NCBI RefSeq assembly: GCF_024508875.1
Contig: NZ_JANINU010000307.1
Span: 61,324-125,323, forward strand
Origin: Phenylobacterium sp.
GTDB lineage: Bacteria > Pseudomonadota > Alphaproteobacteria > Caulobacterales > Caulobacteraceae
Direction of reading: 5' to 3'
Length of the DNA stretch: 64,000 bases
Below the pieces are notes generated by a model. The model was not told the DNA's origin, made no database searches, and worked only from the letters and a program-made list of their open reading frames with translations. The first letter of the stretch is position 1, and every line of letters begins with the position of its first letter. Below are positions 41,269 to 49,783 of the stretch, in pieces. Both the position numbers and the translations under genes were made by a program.

Positions 41269-42114
41269 CTAGAGCTTGTCACTCTTCGGGCTGGGAGACG
41301 GTGAAGGCGAAGGAACGGGAGACGGCGAGGGCCTGGCCGAAGGCTCGCTGTGCCGAACCCGCCCGGCGCCGCTGACGTCGGTTTCGAGTTGGCGGGGGTT
41401 GGTCAGCAGGCGCACGTCGCCGGCGCCCGAGATGTCGAGCTTGGCCCAGTCGGTCGGCGCGATCGTCGCTTCGGTGGCGCCGGACAGGTCCACCTTGGCG
41501 CCCTTGGCCTTGAGGTCGGCGAGGTCCGCCTCGGCCTTGCCCGACATGTCTAGGTCGAGGGTATCCGCTTCGCCATCCGCGCTGACCTCGGCCACCCCGG
41601 AGACGTGCAGGCGCAGGCTATCCTGCCGGTAGCCCTCGATCGCGAGCCGGTTGTCACCGGACACCTCGAACTGGCTGATGTTTGGGGCGCGGACGACGAT
41701 GCTGAGCTTCGGCCGCCAGTGGGCGCCGTGATGTTCGTAGCGGATGCTGTCGCCGCGGACGACGACTTCGTCGATCGCCCGTTGGGGACCGGTCACGATG
41801 ACGGCGGCCGGGCCGGCCTGCTGGACGTAGCGGACGTCAGCCGGCAGGTCGATGCCCAGCCGTTCGGCGCCGCTCCAGGCCAGCGTGCGGGTCCCTTGCG
41901 GGCCGAGTTCGGCGCGGTGATGGCGGGCCCCCCAATCGCTGTCGTTGTCCCAGTCCCAGCGGACGTCGGCGTCCCAGTCGTCCCAGCGACCGGAGAGGAC
42001 CTTCCAGCCGCCGTTGGCGACGGCCTCCGGGCCGCCGATGGCGACCGCCGCCGACAGGGTTGCCACCGAGAGCACGAAGCCGGCGATGGCGATCATGAAG
42101 AGAACGCGGATCAT
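41269..42114 (-). CDS. DUF2807 (GIN domain) envelope protein
   Basis: 281 residues. An N-terminal membrane segment (VLFMIAIAGFVLSVATLSAA) is followed by a Trp/Asp-rich stretch and then repeated beta-helix-like turns: ISQFEVSGDNRLAIEGYR, LRLHVSGVAEVSADG, LDLDMSGKAEADL, VDLSGATEATI, LDISGAGDVRL. This is the DUF2807 pattern. The tail is a low-complexity Pro-Ser repeat. It is the third gene of a PadR-DUF1700-DUF2807 operon, a common set thought to respond to envelope conditions. Confidence 0.87.
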   Translation of the reverse strand: MIRVLFMIAIAGFVLSVATLSAAVAIGGPEAVANGGWKVLSGRWDDWDADVRWDWDNDSDWGARHHRAELGPQGTRTLAWSGAERLGIDLPADVRYVQQAGPAAVIVTGPQRAIDEVVVRGDSIRYEHHGAHWRPKLSIVVRAPNISQFEVSGDNRLAIEGYRQDSLRLHVSGVAEVSADGEADTLDLDMSGKAEADLADLKAKGAKVDLSGATEATIAPTDWAKLDISGAGDVRLLTNPRQLETDVSGAGRVRHSEPSARPSPSPVPSPSPSPSPKSDKL

Positions 42115-42123
42115 GGCGAGGCC

Positions 42124-42690
42124 TCAGGCTTGCGGTTCGAGGGCCGGCTTCAGCAGCCGGTAGTGGAGCCGCCCGTACCAGACGAGGGCGTTGATCAGGC
42201 CGATCGAGACGATCGTCAGCAGCGCTCCGCCCGAGGCCGAACCGGCCATGATGCCGATGCCGCTGAGGATGGCGGTGGCCGGTCCGCCCGGCGGGTCCAT
42301 GAAGGGGCCTGCCGCAAAGACGAAGGCGCCGGCGAAGAAGCAGGCGATCACCGCCACGAAGAGGCCCACGATCGCGCCCGCCACGCCCATGAGGATCGGC
42401 AGCAGCACCAGGATATCGATCGCGCCGAGGCCGAGGACCGCGAAGACGGCGGCCGCGGCGGAAGAAGGACTGCGCTCGTCGCGCCAGCGGTTGAGGCTGC
42501 TCTCGGCGCGGATTTCCCGCGCCAGGCGGTCGGGATCGCCCAGCGCCGCGGCGACTTCGGCCTCGGTGCGGCCGGCGGCTTCGCCGTCGATGAAATGCGC
42601 CTCATAATCGGCGACGATGTCGGTCACGGTTTGCGGGGGCAGGCCGCGCAGGCCCTCCCGCAGCCGGGCCATGAAAGCCTGGCGTGTCAT
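42124..42690 (-). CDS. DUF1700 family membrane protein
   Basis: 188 residues. The first 70 form the soluble DUF1700 motif: ARLREGLRGLPPQTVTDIVA, DYEAHFIDGEAAGRTEAEV, AALGDPDRLAREIRAE. Four hydrophobic segments follow. These proteins are often co-encoded with PadR regulators and DUF2807/DUF4097 proteins. It overlaps the padR stop (ATGA) and ends 9 nt before the DUF2807 start, so the three are one operon. Confidence 0.9.
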   Translation of the reverse strand: MTRQAFMARLREGLRGLPPQTVTDIVADYEAHFIDGEAAGRTEAEVAAALGDPDRLAREIRAESSLNRWRDERSPSSAAAAVFAVLGLGAIDILVLLPILMGVAGAIVGLFVAVIACFFAGAFVFAAGPFMDPPGGPATAILSGIGIMAGSASGGALLTIVSIGLINALVWYGRLHYRLLKPALEPQA

Positions 42691-43013
42691 TGCGCCCCTC
42701 CAAGGATGTCGTTGACGGCGCCCGAGAACGACTTCCAGGCGGCCGACTGCGAGTTGAAACTCTTCTTTCCGGCCTCGCTGAGCCGGTAGTACTTGCGCGG
42801 CGGGCCGGCGGTGCTCTCGACGAGATAGGTCTCGACGAGGCCGTCCGACTGGAGCCGGCGCATCAGGGGATAGATCGTGCCTTCACCCATGCCGATGGCG
42901 TCGGCGAGGCGGCTGGCGATCTCGTAGGCGTAGCTGTCGTGCTGGTGAAGCAGGGCCAGAACGCAGAGTTCGAGCGCCCCCTTCTTAAGCTGGATTTCGA
43001 TGGCTTCGGGCAC
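42687..43013 (-). CDS. PadR-family transcriptional regulator
   Basis: 108 residues from GTG at 43013, chosen because AAGGAGG sits 10 bases before it; the upstream ATGs at 43040 and 43052 would place that site inside the gene. PadR pattern: KKGALELCVLALLHQHDSYA, YEIASRLADAIGMGEGTIYP, LMRRLQSDGLVETYLVES and GPPRKYYRLSEAG. A winged-helix repressor that normally controls its own operon. The DUF1700 and DUF2807 genes follow. Confidence 0.93.
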   Translation of the reverse strand: MPEAIEIQLKKGALELCVLALLHQHDSYAYEIASRLADAIGMGEGTIYPLMRRLQSDGLVETYLVESTAGPPRKYYRLSEAGKKSFNSQSAAWKSFSGAVNDILGGAQ

Positions 43014-43048
43014 CCGGTTGGTCCCTCCTTGCTGAGCCATTGGGTACG

Positions 43049-43073
43049 GCAAGGTACTGGGCGACGCAAGGTA
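43049..43073. promoter_or_regulatory. Candidate PadR operator
   Basis: Two identical 8-base copies, GCAAGGTA, lie at 43049-43056 and 43066-43073 in the spacer between padR and the divergent S41 peptidase gene. The 17-bp period would put both on nearly the same DNA face. A repressor site is plausible but unproven. Confidence 0.35.
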
Positions 43074-43165
43074 GCTTGCATTAAACCTTAGTCATGACAC
43101 CGACGTAACTCGAAGCCTCGGATCCAGCGTGCGACCCAGCCTCCGCATCAACGAGCGAGGACCGA

Positions 43166-44209
43166 ATGTTCCGTAACCTGCTGTTTGCCGCCGCCATGGC
43201 GGCGATGCCCGTCACAGCCCTGGCTGGCGACCTCACGCCGAAGGCCGCGGGGGAGGTGGTCGACCAGTTGGTCGAGAACATGGACGGCTACATGGATCCC
43301 AAGGTCGGCGCCGCGGTGCAGGCGGACCTGAAGCGCCACAGGGCAGAGTATGTGAAGCTGGACAGCCGTGCGGCGTTCGCGGAGGCCGTGACCCGCGATC
43401 TCTACGCCGTTTCGCACGACAAGCACCTCAAGGTGTCGCTCGAGACCCTGGACGCGAGCCGCGGCGCAAGACTGACCGACGAGCAGCAGGCGCTGGTGGA
43501 CCGCCGGCTCGCCTACGGCCTGATGGCGATCCGCCGGCTGCCGGGCAACGTCGGGCTCCTGAAGATGAGCTACTTCGAGCAGGGCGAAGCGGGGGCGAAG
43601 CTCGTCGAGACCGCGCTGGACCTCCTCCAGGACACCGACGCCCTCATCATCGACCTGCGCGAGAACCATGGCGGCGGCGGCGCCAGCGACGAGACGTTCT
43701 TGGGTCACCTGTCGCGCGCGCCCATTCCGATGGCGAAGATCTACTGGCGCACGGAAGGTGGTGGGACCGAGGTGATGCAGCGCGCGCCGCGCGCGCCGAA
43801 GGGCCAGCCGCTCTATGCCGACAAGCCGGTCTTCGTCCTGACGTCGCGCGAAACCGGATCGGCGGCCGAGGCCTTCGCCTACGACCTGCAGGCGGCGAAG
43901 CGGGCGACGCTGATCGGCGAGACGACGGCCGGCGCCGCCAATCCGGCCAACCGCGGCTTCCACCTGGACTACGGCTTCCGCGTGTTCATCCCCACGGGGA
44001 AGGTCGTGCATCCGACGACCGGAGGAAATTGGGAGGGCGTGGGCGTGCAGCCCGACATCGCCGTGGCCCGCGACCAGGCGCTGACCGAGGCCTATGGCCG
44101 GGCGCTGGGAGCTGCAAAGCCTGCGGTGTCGACGCCGAAGAGCGAAGCCGAGCGGATGCGGGCGATCAGCGACCCCAGGGCCGCGCTGCTGGCCGATCAG
44201 GCGCTTTAG
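43166..44209 (+). CDS. S41-family peptidase
   Basis: 347 residues with a Sec signal peptide (MFRNLLFAAAMAAMPVTALA). An N-terminal helical domain is followed by the S41 core: DALIIDLRENHGGGGASD, then VFVLTSRETGSAAEAFAYDL with the nucleophilic Ser in GSAAE, and LIGETTAGAANPANRG. There is no PDZ domain, so it belongs to the IRBP-like/tail-specific-like group of secreted peptidases. Likely periplasmic; substrate unknown. It converges with the LprI-like gene. Confidence 0.9.
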   Translation: MFRNLLFAAAMAAMPVTALAGDLTPKAAGEVVDQLVENMDGYMDPKVGAAVQADLKRHRAEYVKLDSRAAFAEAVTRDLYAVSHDKHLKVSLETLDASRGARLTDEQQALVDRRLAYGLMAIRRLPGNVGLLKMSYFEQGEAGAKLVETALDLLQDTDALIIDLRENHGGGGASDETFLGHLSRAPIPMAKIYWRTEGGGTEVMQRAPRAPKGQPLYADKPVFVLTSRETGSAAEAFAYDLQAAKRATLIGETTAGAANPANRGFHLDYGFRVFIPTGKVVHPTTGGNWEGVGVQPDIAVARDQALTEAYGRALGAAKPAVSTPKSEAERMRAISDPRAALLADQAL

Positions 44210-44617
44210 TCAGTCTTCCTTGTGGCCGGCGCAGCCCATCTCGCCCTCGGCGCAGTCCAGCTCGGCCTGGAGCGTCCTGGTCCGCTCGTCGGTCACCGCT
44301 TCCAGGCAAAGCGACAGGGACGCGGTGTAGAACGAACCGCCGCGCGAACCCGCCCGAGCGGCGCAGTCGAGGTCGCGGAAGGCGATCCAGGCGCGCTGGG
44401 CCGCGCGAAGCCGCTGCCGCCCCCCGGGCGAGGCCTCGGCCACCAGCTTGGCGTAGACGCGGTTGAGCTCCTTGTCGGCCATCTCGTGGCGCGTCCCTGC
44501 CTGCACGTTCATGTCGTACTGCGTCGGCCCATCGAGCTCCGGCCGCTTCTGGGCGAGCGCCGGTGTCGCTGCGAGCAGCAGCGCAGCGGCGAGAGCCAGG
44601 CGGCGTGTCCGGCTCAG
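44210..44617 (-). CDS. LprI/DUF1311-like secreted protein with no standard start codon
   Basis: The mature part has the DUF1311 pattern: QYDMNVQAGTRHEMADKELN, RVYAKLVAEASPGGRQRLRA, AQRAWIAFRDLDCAARAG and conserved cysteines in SLCLEA, LDCAEGEMGC. A signal peptide (RRLALAAALLLAATPALAQ) precedes it. Yet no ATG, GTG or TTG lies just before that signal: the nearest is an ATG at 44740, 126 bases inside phaC. A CTG at 44617 directly follows GGTGAGGAG and overlaps the phaC stop, so I mark that as the probable start, giving 135 residues. Relatives inhibit lysozyme. Confidence 0.72.
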   Translation of the reverse strand: MSRTRRLALAAALLLAATPALAQKRPELDGPTQYDMNVQAGTRHEMADKELNRVYAKLVAEASPGGRQRLRAAQRAWIAFRDLDCAARAGSRGGSFYTASLSLCLEAVTDERTRTLQAELDCAEGEMGCAGHKED

Positions 44618-46566
44618 CTCCTCACCTTCACATACTCGCCCGGCGCGTCGCCCAGCGGCTTGAGCGGCCCCTGGGCGGGATCGCGCGCCGGGACCTTCTT
44701 GCCCGACCGGGCCTGCAGCCAGACCAGCCAGTGCGGCCACCAGGACCCTGGGTGTTCAATGGCGCCGGCCTGCCACTCCTCGAGCGTCGCCGGGAGCTTG
44801 TCGTTGGTCCAGTGCTGGTACTTGTTGGCGGCGGGAGCGTTGATGACGCCGGCGATATGTCCCGAGCCCGCCATGGTAAAGGTGGTCGGTCCGCCGAACA
44901 GCCGGGCGCCCTTGTAGACCGAGCGCGCAGGGGCGATGTGGTCCTCCTTCGAGGACTGGACGTAGACCGGGACCTTCACCTTGCCGAGGTCGATCTGGAC
45001 TCCGCCCAGGGTGAGTTCGCCCTTGGCCATGGCGTTCTGGCCGTAGAACCGACGCAGGTAGAAGGTGTGGAGGGTCTTCGGCATCCGCGTCTGGTCGGAA
45101 TTCCAGAACAGCAGGTCGAAGGGCTTGGGCTCCTTGCCGAGCAGGTAGTTGTTCACGAAGAACGACCAGATCAGGTCGTTGCCGCGCAGCGCGTTGAACG
45201 TGTCGGCCATGCTCTGGCCCGACAGTACGCCGCCGCCCTGGTCCATCTTGGCTTCCAGATCGGCCAGCCAGTCTTCGTTGGTGAAGAGCAGGAGGTCGCC
45301 GGCCTCGGAGAAGTCCTGCTGGGCGGCGAAGAAGGTGGCCGAGCCGATGGACGTGTTTCCGGTCGCCGCCATGTGGGCGAGGGTGGCCGAGAGCAGGGTG
45401 CCGCCGATGCAATAGCCGACGGTGTTTACTTGATCGACGCCGGCCTGTTTCAGCGCGGCGCCGACGCCTTCGTAGATGCCCTCGCGCATGTAGTCTTCGA
45501 ACGTCTTGGTCGCGAGCGCGCTGTCGGGGTTCACCCATGAAGCCACGAAGACCGTGACGCCCTGGGCCGCCAGCCAGCGGATCATCGAATTCTCGGGCCG
45601 CAGGTCAAGGATGTAGAACTTGTTGATCCACGGCGGGAAAATCACCAGCGGGATCTCGAACACCTCGTCGGTCGAGGGGGAGAACTGCAGCAGTTCGATG
45701 ATCTCGTTGCGGAAGACGACCTTGCCCGGCGCCGTGGCCACGTTCTCGCCGATCTTGAACTGGTCGTAGTCGGTCTGGGCGATCGAGAGCTGTCCGCCGC
45801 CGCGTTGCAGGTCAGCCTGGAAGTTCTCCATGCCGCGGACCAGGCTGGCGCCCCCCGTGGCCATGACCTCCTTGAGCGCCGTCGGGTTGGAGGCGAGGAA
45901 GTTCGACGGCGAGAACGCGTCGGTCAGCATTCGCATGAAGAATTCGACGCGGCGCTTCTCAAGCGGTTCGACCCCGTCGACGTCGGCCACGAGGTCGTTC
46001 AGGAAATTGGCCGTCAGCAGATAGGACTGCTTGATCACGTCGAAGACCGGGTTGTCGTTCCAGTCGGGATCGTTGAAGCGCTTGTCGCCCTTGGCGGGGG
46101 TCACGATCGGGGCCGGAGTCTCCCCACCGGCCCTGCGCGCCGCCGACTGCCAGAGGTCGAGGTAGCGGGAGAAGAGGTCGGCCTGCGCCCGCATCAGCCG
46201 GTCCGGCTGGGCCGCGAGCCGACTCATCACCTGCGTCAGCGCCGGCGCCACATGGAAGGGGTCGGGCGACAGCGCGGCGGGGCGATCCGCCTGGCGCAGG
46301 GCCATCTCGGCGATGGCCCCCTGGGCGGCGATGGCCGCGCGGGCCAGGTTCATCGAAAGCTGTTCCATCTGCACGCGCTGTTCGGCAGTGAAGGCCGCCG
46401 GATCGAACGCAGCCGCCATGGGCTGGGGCATTGGTTCAGCGCTGGGCGGCGCAGATTCGGCAGTGAACGACTTCGCCTCGGCGGCCGCCTTGGCCGCCTT
46501 CTTCTCACCCTTCTTGGAGCCGGCTTTCTTCGCCCCCTTTGCCGGGGCCGAGGTCTGCTCGCTCAT
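44614..46566 (-). CDS. phaC: Class I polyhydroxyalkanoate synthase PhaC
   Basis: 650 residues from MSEQTSAP at 46566, with GGAGA upstream. The long N-terminus is Lys/Ala-rich (GAKKAGSKKGEKKAAKAAAE). The catalytic triad is visible: Cys in the lipase-like box GYCIGGTLL, Asp in SSKEDHIAPA, and His in MAGSGHIAGVIN. It polymerises 3-hydroxyacyl-CoA into storage granules. It is divergent from the small lipoprotein gene at 46646. Confidence 0.96.
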   Translation of the reverse strand: MSEQTSAPAKGAKKAGSKKGEKKAAKAAAEAKSFTAESAPPSAEPMPQPMAAAFDPAAFTAEQRVQMEQLSMNLARAAIAAQGAIAEMALRQADRPAALSPDPFHVAPALTQVMSRLAAQPDRLMRAQADLFSRYLDLWQSAARRAGGETPAPIVTPAKGDKRFNDPDWNDNPVFDVIKQSYLLTANFLNDLVADVDGVEPLEKRRVEFFMRMLTDAFSPSNFLASNPTALKEVMATGGASLVRGMENFQADLQRGGGQLSIAQTDYDQFKIGENVATAPGKVVFRNEIIELLQFSPSTDEVFEIPLVIFPPWINKFYILDLRPENSMIRWLAAQGVTVFVASWVNPDSALATKTFEDYMREGIYEGVGAALKQAGVDQVNTVGYCIGGTLLSATLAHMAATGNTSIGSATFFAAQQDFSEAGDLLLFTNEDWLADLEAKMDQGGGVLSGQSMADTFNALRGNDLIWSFFVNNYLLGKEPKPFDLLFWNSDQTRMPKTLHTFYLRRFYGQNAMAKGELTLGGVQIDLGKVKVPVYVQSSKEDHIAPARSVYKGARLFGGPTTFTMAGSGHIAGVINAPAANKYQHWTNDKLPATLEEWQAGAIEHPGSWWPHWLVWLQARSGKKVPARDPAQGPLKPLGDAPGEYVKVRS

Positions 46567-46645
46567 CCTGTCGTTCTCCCGAATGGCGCGATCTGCAGTC
46601 GCACTCTTCCGCATATCGCGATCATCGCATAAGACCTTGACGCAA

Positions 46646-47089
46646 ATGAATGCGTCGCGCCCGCTTTTTCCGATCATCCTCAAGGCCGGCACAGCGCTCG
46701 CGCTAGCAGCGGGTTCCGTCGTGCTGACCGGCTGTGTCGGCAATCCCTTCAAGGACGCCAAGATCGACCCGACGTCGGCGGTCGCCGGGGACGTGGCGCG
46801 CATCACGCGCCAGGCCGGCAAGTTCCCGACCTTCGCCAGCATCCCCAAGAAGCCGACCGACATCCGGCCGCTGGCGCAGTACGGTCAGGACGCCCGCTCG
46901 GTGCTGGCGCAGGGCGACGCGCTGACCGAGGCTACGGCGCCCGGCACGTGGACGCTGCAGGGCACCGACGCGTTCGCGGAGAAGGCCCGCCAGGACGCCG
47001 GCCCGCAACTCGAGCCGCCGAAGCCCGGCGACGCCGACGCCTTCGCCCGGGAGCTTCGCGAACGAGCTACCCCGCCTCCGCCGCGCTAA
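46646..47089 (+). CDS. Small lipoprotein
   Basis: 147 residues. The leader ALALAAGSVVLTGC is a good lipobox, so the mature protein begins at Cys ~30 and is anchored in the envelope. The rest is Pro/Ala-rich (IDPTSAVAGDVARITRQAGK, PTFASIPKKPTDIRP) and likely flexible or helical, ending in a Pro-rich tail. Homologous lipoproteins of this pattern are common in Caulobacterales; no function is known. It is divergent from phaC. Confidence 0.82.
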   Translation: MNASRPLFPIILKAGTALALAAGSVVLTGCVGNPFKDAKIDPTSAVAGDVARITRQAGKFPTFASIPKKPTDIRPLAQYGQDARSVLAQGDALTEATAPGTWTLQGTDAFAEKARQDAGPQLEPPKPGDADAFARELRERATPPPPR

Positions 47090-47213
47090 GGCGCCGCGAG
47101 AGGCATAAAAATCCCCAAAGCCGGCTTGGCGGACTCCCGCCCGGAGTCTATCGAAGCCTGACGTCAGCTCGCAGATCGGCCGCATGGGCGAACCGCGGCG
47201 CAAGAGCTCAATT

Positions 47214-48434
47214 ATGACCCCCGAATTTCACCGCATCCGCCGCCTCCCACCCTACGTCTTCGAGGAGGTGAACCGCATCAAGGCCCGCCTGCGCAGTCAG
47301 GGGACCGACATCATCGACTTCGGCATGGGCAATCCCGACATGCCGACCCCGAAGCACATCGTCGAGAAATTGATCGAGACGGCGCGCGACCCGAAGGCCG
47401 GCCGCTATTCGGCATCCAAGGGCATCGCGGGCCTGCGCAAAGCCATGGCCGGCTATTACGGCCGCCGCTTCGGCGTGAAGCTGGACCCCGACCGGGAGGT
47501 GATCGCCACCCTCGGCTCGAAAGAAGGCTTCGCGAACCTCGCCCAGGCGCTGACGGCCCCGGGCGACGTGATCATCTGCCCGAATCCGGCCTATCCGATC
47601 CACGCCTACGGCTTCATCATGGCCGGCGGCGTCATCCGCCACGTGCCCGCCGGCAGCCCGGAGGAGTATCTCTCGGGCATCAGCCGCGCGGTGAAGCACT
47701 CGGCCCCGCCTCCCAGCGTGCTGATCGTCAGCTACCCGTCGAACCCGACGGCCCAGTGGGTCGATCTCGACTTCTACAAGGAGGTCGTGGCGCTGGCCCG
47801 CAAGCACGACCTGCTCGTGCTGTCCGACATCGCCTATTCCGAGATCTACTTCGACGACAACCCGCCGCCATCGCTGCTGCAGGTGGAGGGCGCCAAGGAC
47901 ATCGCCGTCGAGGTAAATTCGCTCAGCAAGACCTTCGCCATGGCCGGCTGGCGCGTCGGCATGGTGGTGGGCAACGAGCGGATGTGCGCGGCGCTGGCGC
48001 GGGTGAAGTCCTACCTGGACTATGGCGCCTACACGCCGATCCAGGTGGCGGCGGCGGCGGCGCTGAACGGCCCGACCGACTGCATCGACGAGATCCGCGC
48101 CATCTACAAGAGCCGCCGCGACACCCTGGTGTCGTCCATGAAGCGCGCGGGCTGGGACGTTCCCGCCCCGCCGGCGTCGATGTTCGCCTGGGCCAAGCTG
48201 CCGCCGCAGTACGAGGAGGCGGGCTCGATGCTGTTCTCCAAGCTGCTGATCGAAGAAGCCGGCGTGGCGGTCGCCCCGGGCATCGCTTTCGGCGAGTACG
48301 GCGAGGGCTACGTCCGGATCGGCCTGGTCGAGAACGAGCACCGGATCCGCCAGGCGGCGCGCAACGTGAAAAAGTTCCTCGCCAACTCGGACGAGATCCT
48401 GGGACGGGCGCACAACGCCCTGGCGGTGCAGTGA
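47214..48434 (+). CDS. Class I/II aminotransferase, LL-DAP/AlaC-like
   Basis: 406 residues from the ATG at 47214. PLP-enzyme pattern: IIDFGMGNPDMPTPKHIV, VIICPNPAYPIHAYGF, VSYPSNPTAQWVDL, SDIAYSEIYFDD, and the Schiff-base lysine in NSLSKTFAMAGWRVG. This group includes alanine and aspartate aminotransferases used in amino-acid synthesis, and in Caulobacterales it lies directly before homoserine dehydrogenase, as here. The exact substrate cannot be read from sequence. Confidence 0.92.
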   Translation: MTPEFHRIRRLPPYVFEEVNRIKARLRSQGTDIIDFGMGNPDMPTPKHIVEKLIETARDPKAGRYSASKGIAGLRKAMAGYYGRRFGVKLDPDREVIATLGSKEGFANLAQALTAPGDVIICPNPAYPIHAYGFIMAGGVIRHVPAGSPEEYLSGISRAVKHSAPPPSVLIVSYPSNPTAQWVDLDFYKEVVALARKHDLLVLSDIAYSEIYFDDNPPPSLLQVEGAKDIAVEVNSLSKTFAMAGWRVGMVVGNERMCAALARVKSYLDYGAYTPIQVAAAAALNGPTDCIDEIRAIYKSRRDTLVSSMKRAGWDVPAPPASMFAWAKLPPQYEEAGSMLFSKLLIEEAGVAVAPGIAFGEYGEGYVRIGLVENEHRIRQAARNVKKFLANSDEILGRAHNALAVQ

Positions 48435-48439
48435 GCGGC

Positions 48440-49735
48440 ATGGCGAGTGACCGAAAATCCTGGCGGATCGGCGTCGCGGGCCTCGGCACCGTCGGCGCCG
48501 GCCTGCTGACCTTCCTCTCCGAACATCCGGATTTCGCGCCGGCCGGGGGCAGGGCCTCCGTCACGGGGGTGTCCGCGCGGTCGCGGTCGCGGCCCCGGCC
48601 GTTCGACATCTCGAACCTGCCCTGGTTCGACGACCCCGTGGCCTTGGCCCAGTCGCCGGACGTTGACCTGTTCGTCGAACTGATCGGCGGATCGGACGGT
48701 CCGGCGAAGGCCGCCGTCGAGGCCGCGCTGTCGGCGGGCAAGCCGGTCGTGACGGCCAACAAAGCGCTGATCGCCGAGCACGGCGCCGAGCTCGCGGCCC
48801 TGGCCGAGGCGAAGGGCGCGCCGCTGCTGTTCGAGGCCGCCGTCATGGGCGGTGTCCCCGCCGTGAAGATGGTCCGCGAGGCCCTGGTCGGCGACGAGAT
48901 CAAGTCCGTCGCCGGCATTTTGAACGGCACCTGCAACTACATCCTGACGGAGATGGAGGCGACGGGGCGCTCGTTCGCCGAGGTCCTGGGCGAAGCCCAG
49001 CGGCTCGGCTACGCAGAGGCCGACCCCACGATGGACGTCGGCGGCTTCGACGCCGCGCACAAGGTCACCATCCTGGCCGCCCTGGCCTTCGGCTGTGCGC
49101 CCAACTTCGGCGCGGCTGAGATCGAGGGGATCGAGCAGGTCGACCTGCTCGACATCCGCATGGCGCGCGATCTGGGCTATCGCATCAAGCTGGTGGCTTC
49201 GGCGGAGCGCTCTGCCGACGGCGTGCTGGTGCGCGTGCATCCTTCCTTGGCGCCGTTGAACCATCCGCTAGCGCAGGCGGGCGGCGCGCTGAATGCGCTG
49301 TTCATCGAGGGCGCGCGCGTCGGGCGAATCTTCCTGCAAGGGCCGGGCGCCGGCGCGGGGCCGACCGCGGCTGCCGTCGCCGCCGACATTGCCGACGTGA
49401 TGACCGGAGCCGTGCGGCCTGTCTTCCAGGCGCCGGCCACGTCGCTGAAGCCGTTCGAGCCCATCGACCCATCGCGCATGACGGGGCGAGCCTACCTGCG
49501 CTTCCTGGTCAAGGACGAGCCCGGGGTGATCGCGGCGGTGTCCGAGACCCTGGCGGAAGCCGGCGTTTCCATCGAAAGCTTCCTGCAAAAGCCGACCGAG
49601 GGCGCCGAAGGCGTTCCGATCGTGCTGACGACGCATGCCGTGGCCGAGTCCGCCTTGTCCGCCGCTGTTGAGCGTATCGCAGGACTTCCGGCTGTACTGG
49701 ATCGTCCTCACCTGTTGCGGATTGCTCGCATCTAA
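48440..49735 (+). CDS. hom: Homoserine dehydrogenase with ACT domain
   Basis: 431 residues from ATG at 48440; a GTG at 48431 overlapping the previous stop is an alternative. NAD-binding GVAGLGTVGAGLLTFL, the ILNGTCNYILTEM and GYAEADPTMDVGGFDAAHK motifs around the catalytic Lys, and a C-terminal ACT domain (FLVKDEPGVIAAVSETLAEA) for threonine feedback. It reduces aspartate semialdehyde to homoserine for threonine and methionine. Confidence 0.96.
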   Translation: MASDRKSWRIGVAGLGTVGAGLLTFLSEHPDFAPAGGRASVTGVSARSRSRPRPFDISNLPWFDDPVALAQSPDVDLFVELIGGSDGPAKAAVEAALSAGKPVVTANKALIAEHGAELAALAEAKGAPLLFEAAVMGGVPAVKMVREALVGDEIKSVAGILNGTCNYILTEMEATGRSFAEVLGEAQRLGYAEADPTMDVGGFDAAHKVTILAALAFGCAPNFGAAEIEGIEQVDLLDIRMARDLGYRIKLVASAERSADGVLVRVHPSLAPLNHPLAQAGGALNALFIEGARVGRIFLQGPGAGAGPTAAAVAADIADVMTGAVRPVFQAPATSLKPFEPIDPSRMTGRAYLRFLVKDEPGVIAAVSETLAEAGVSIESFLQKPTEGAEGVPIVLTTHAVAESALSAAVERIAGLPAVLDRPHLLRIARI

Positions 49736-49783
49736 GGTCAAACGCGCCTTCAAGGATCGGCGCTCGCTGGGGTTGGAAACGAG

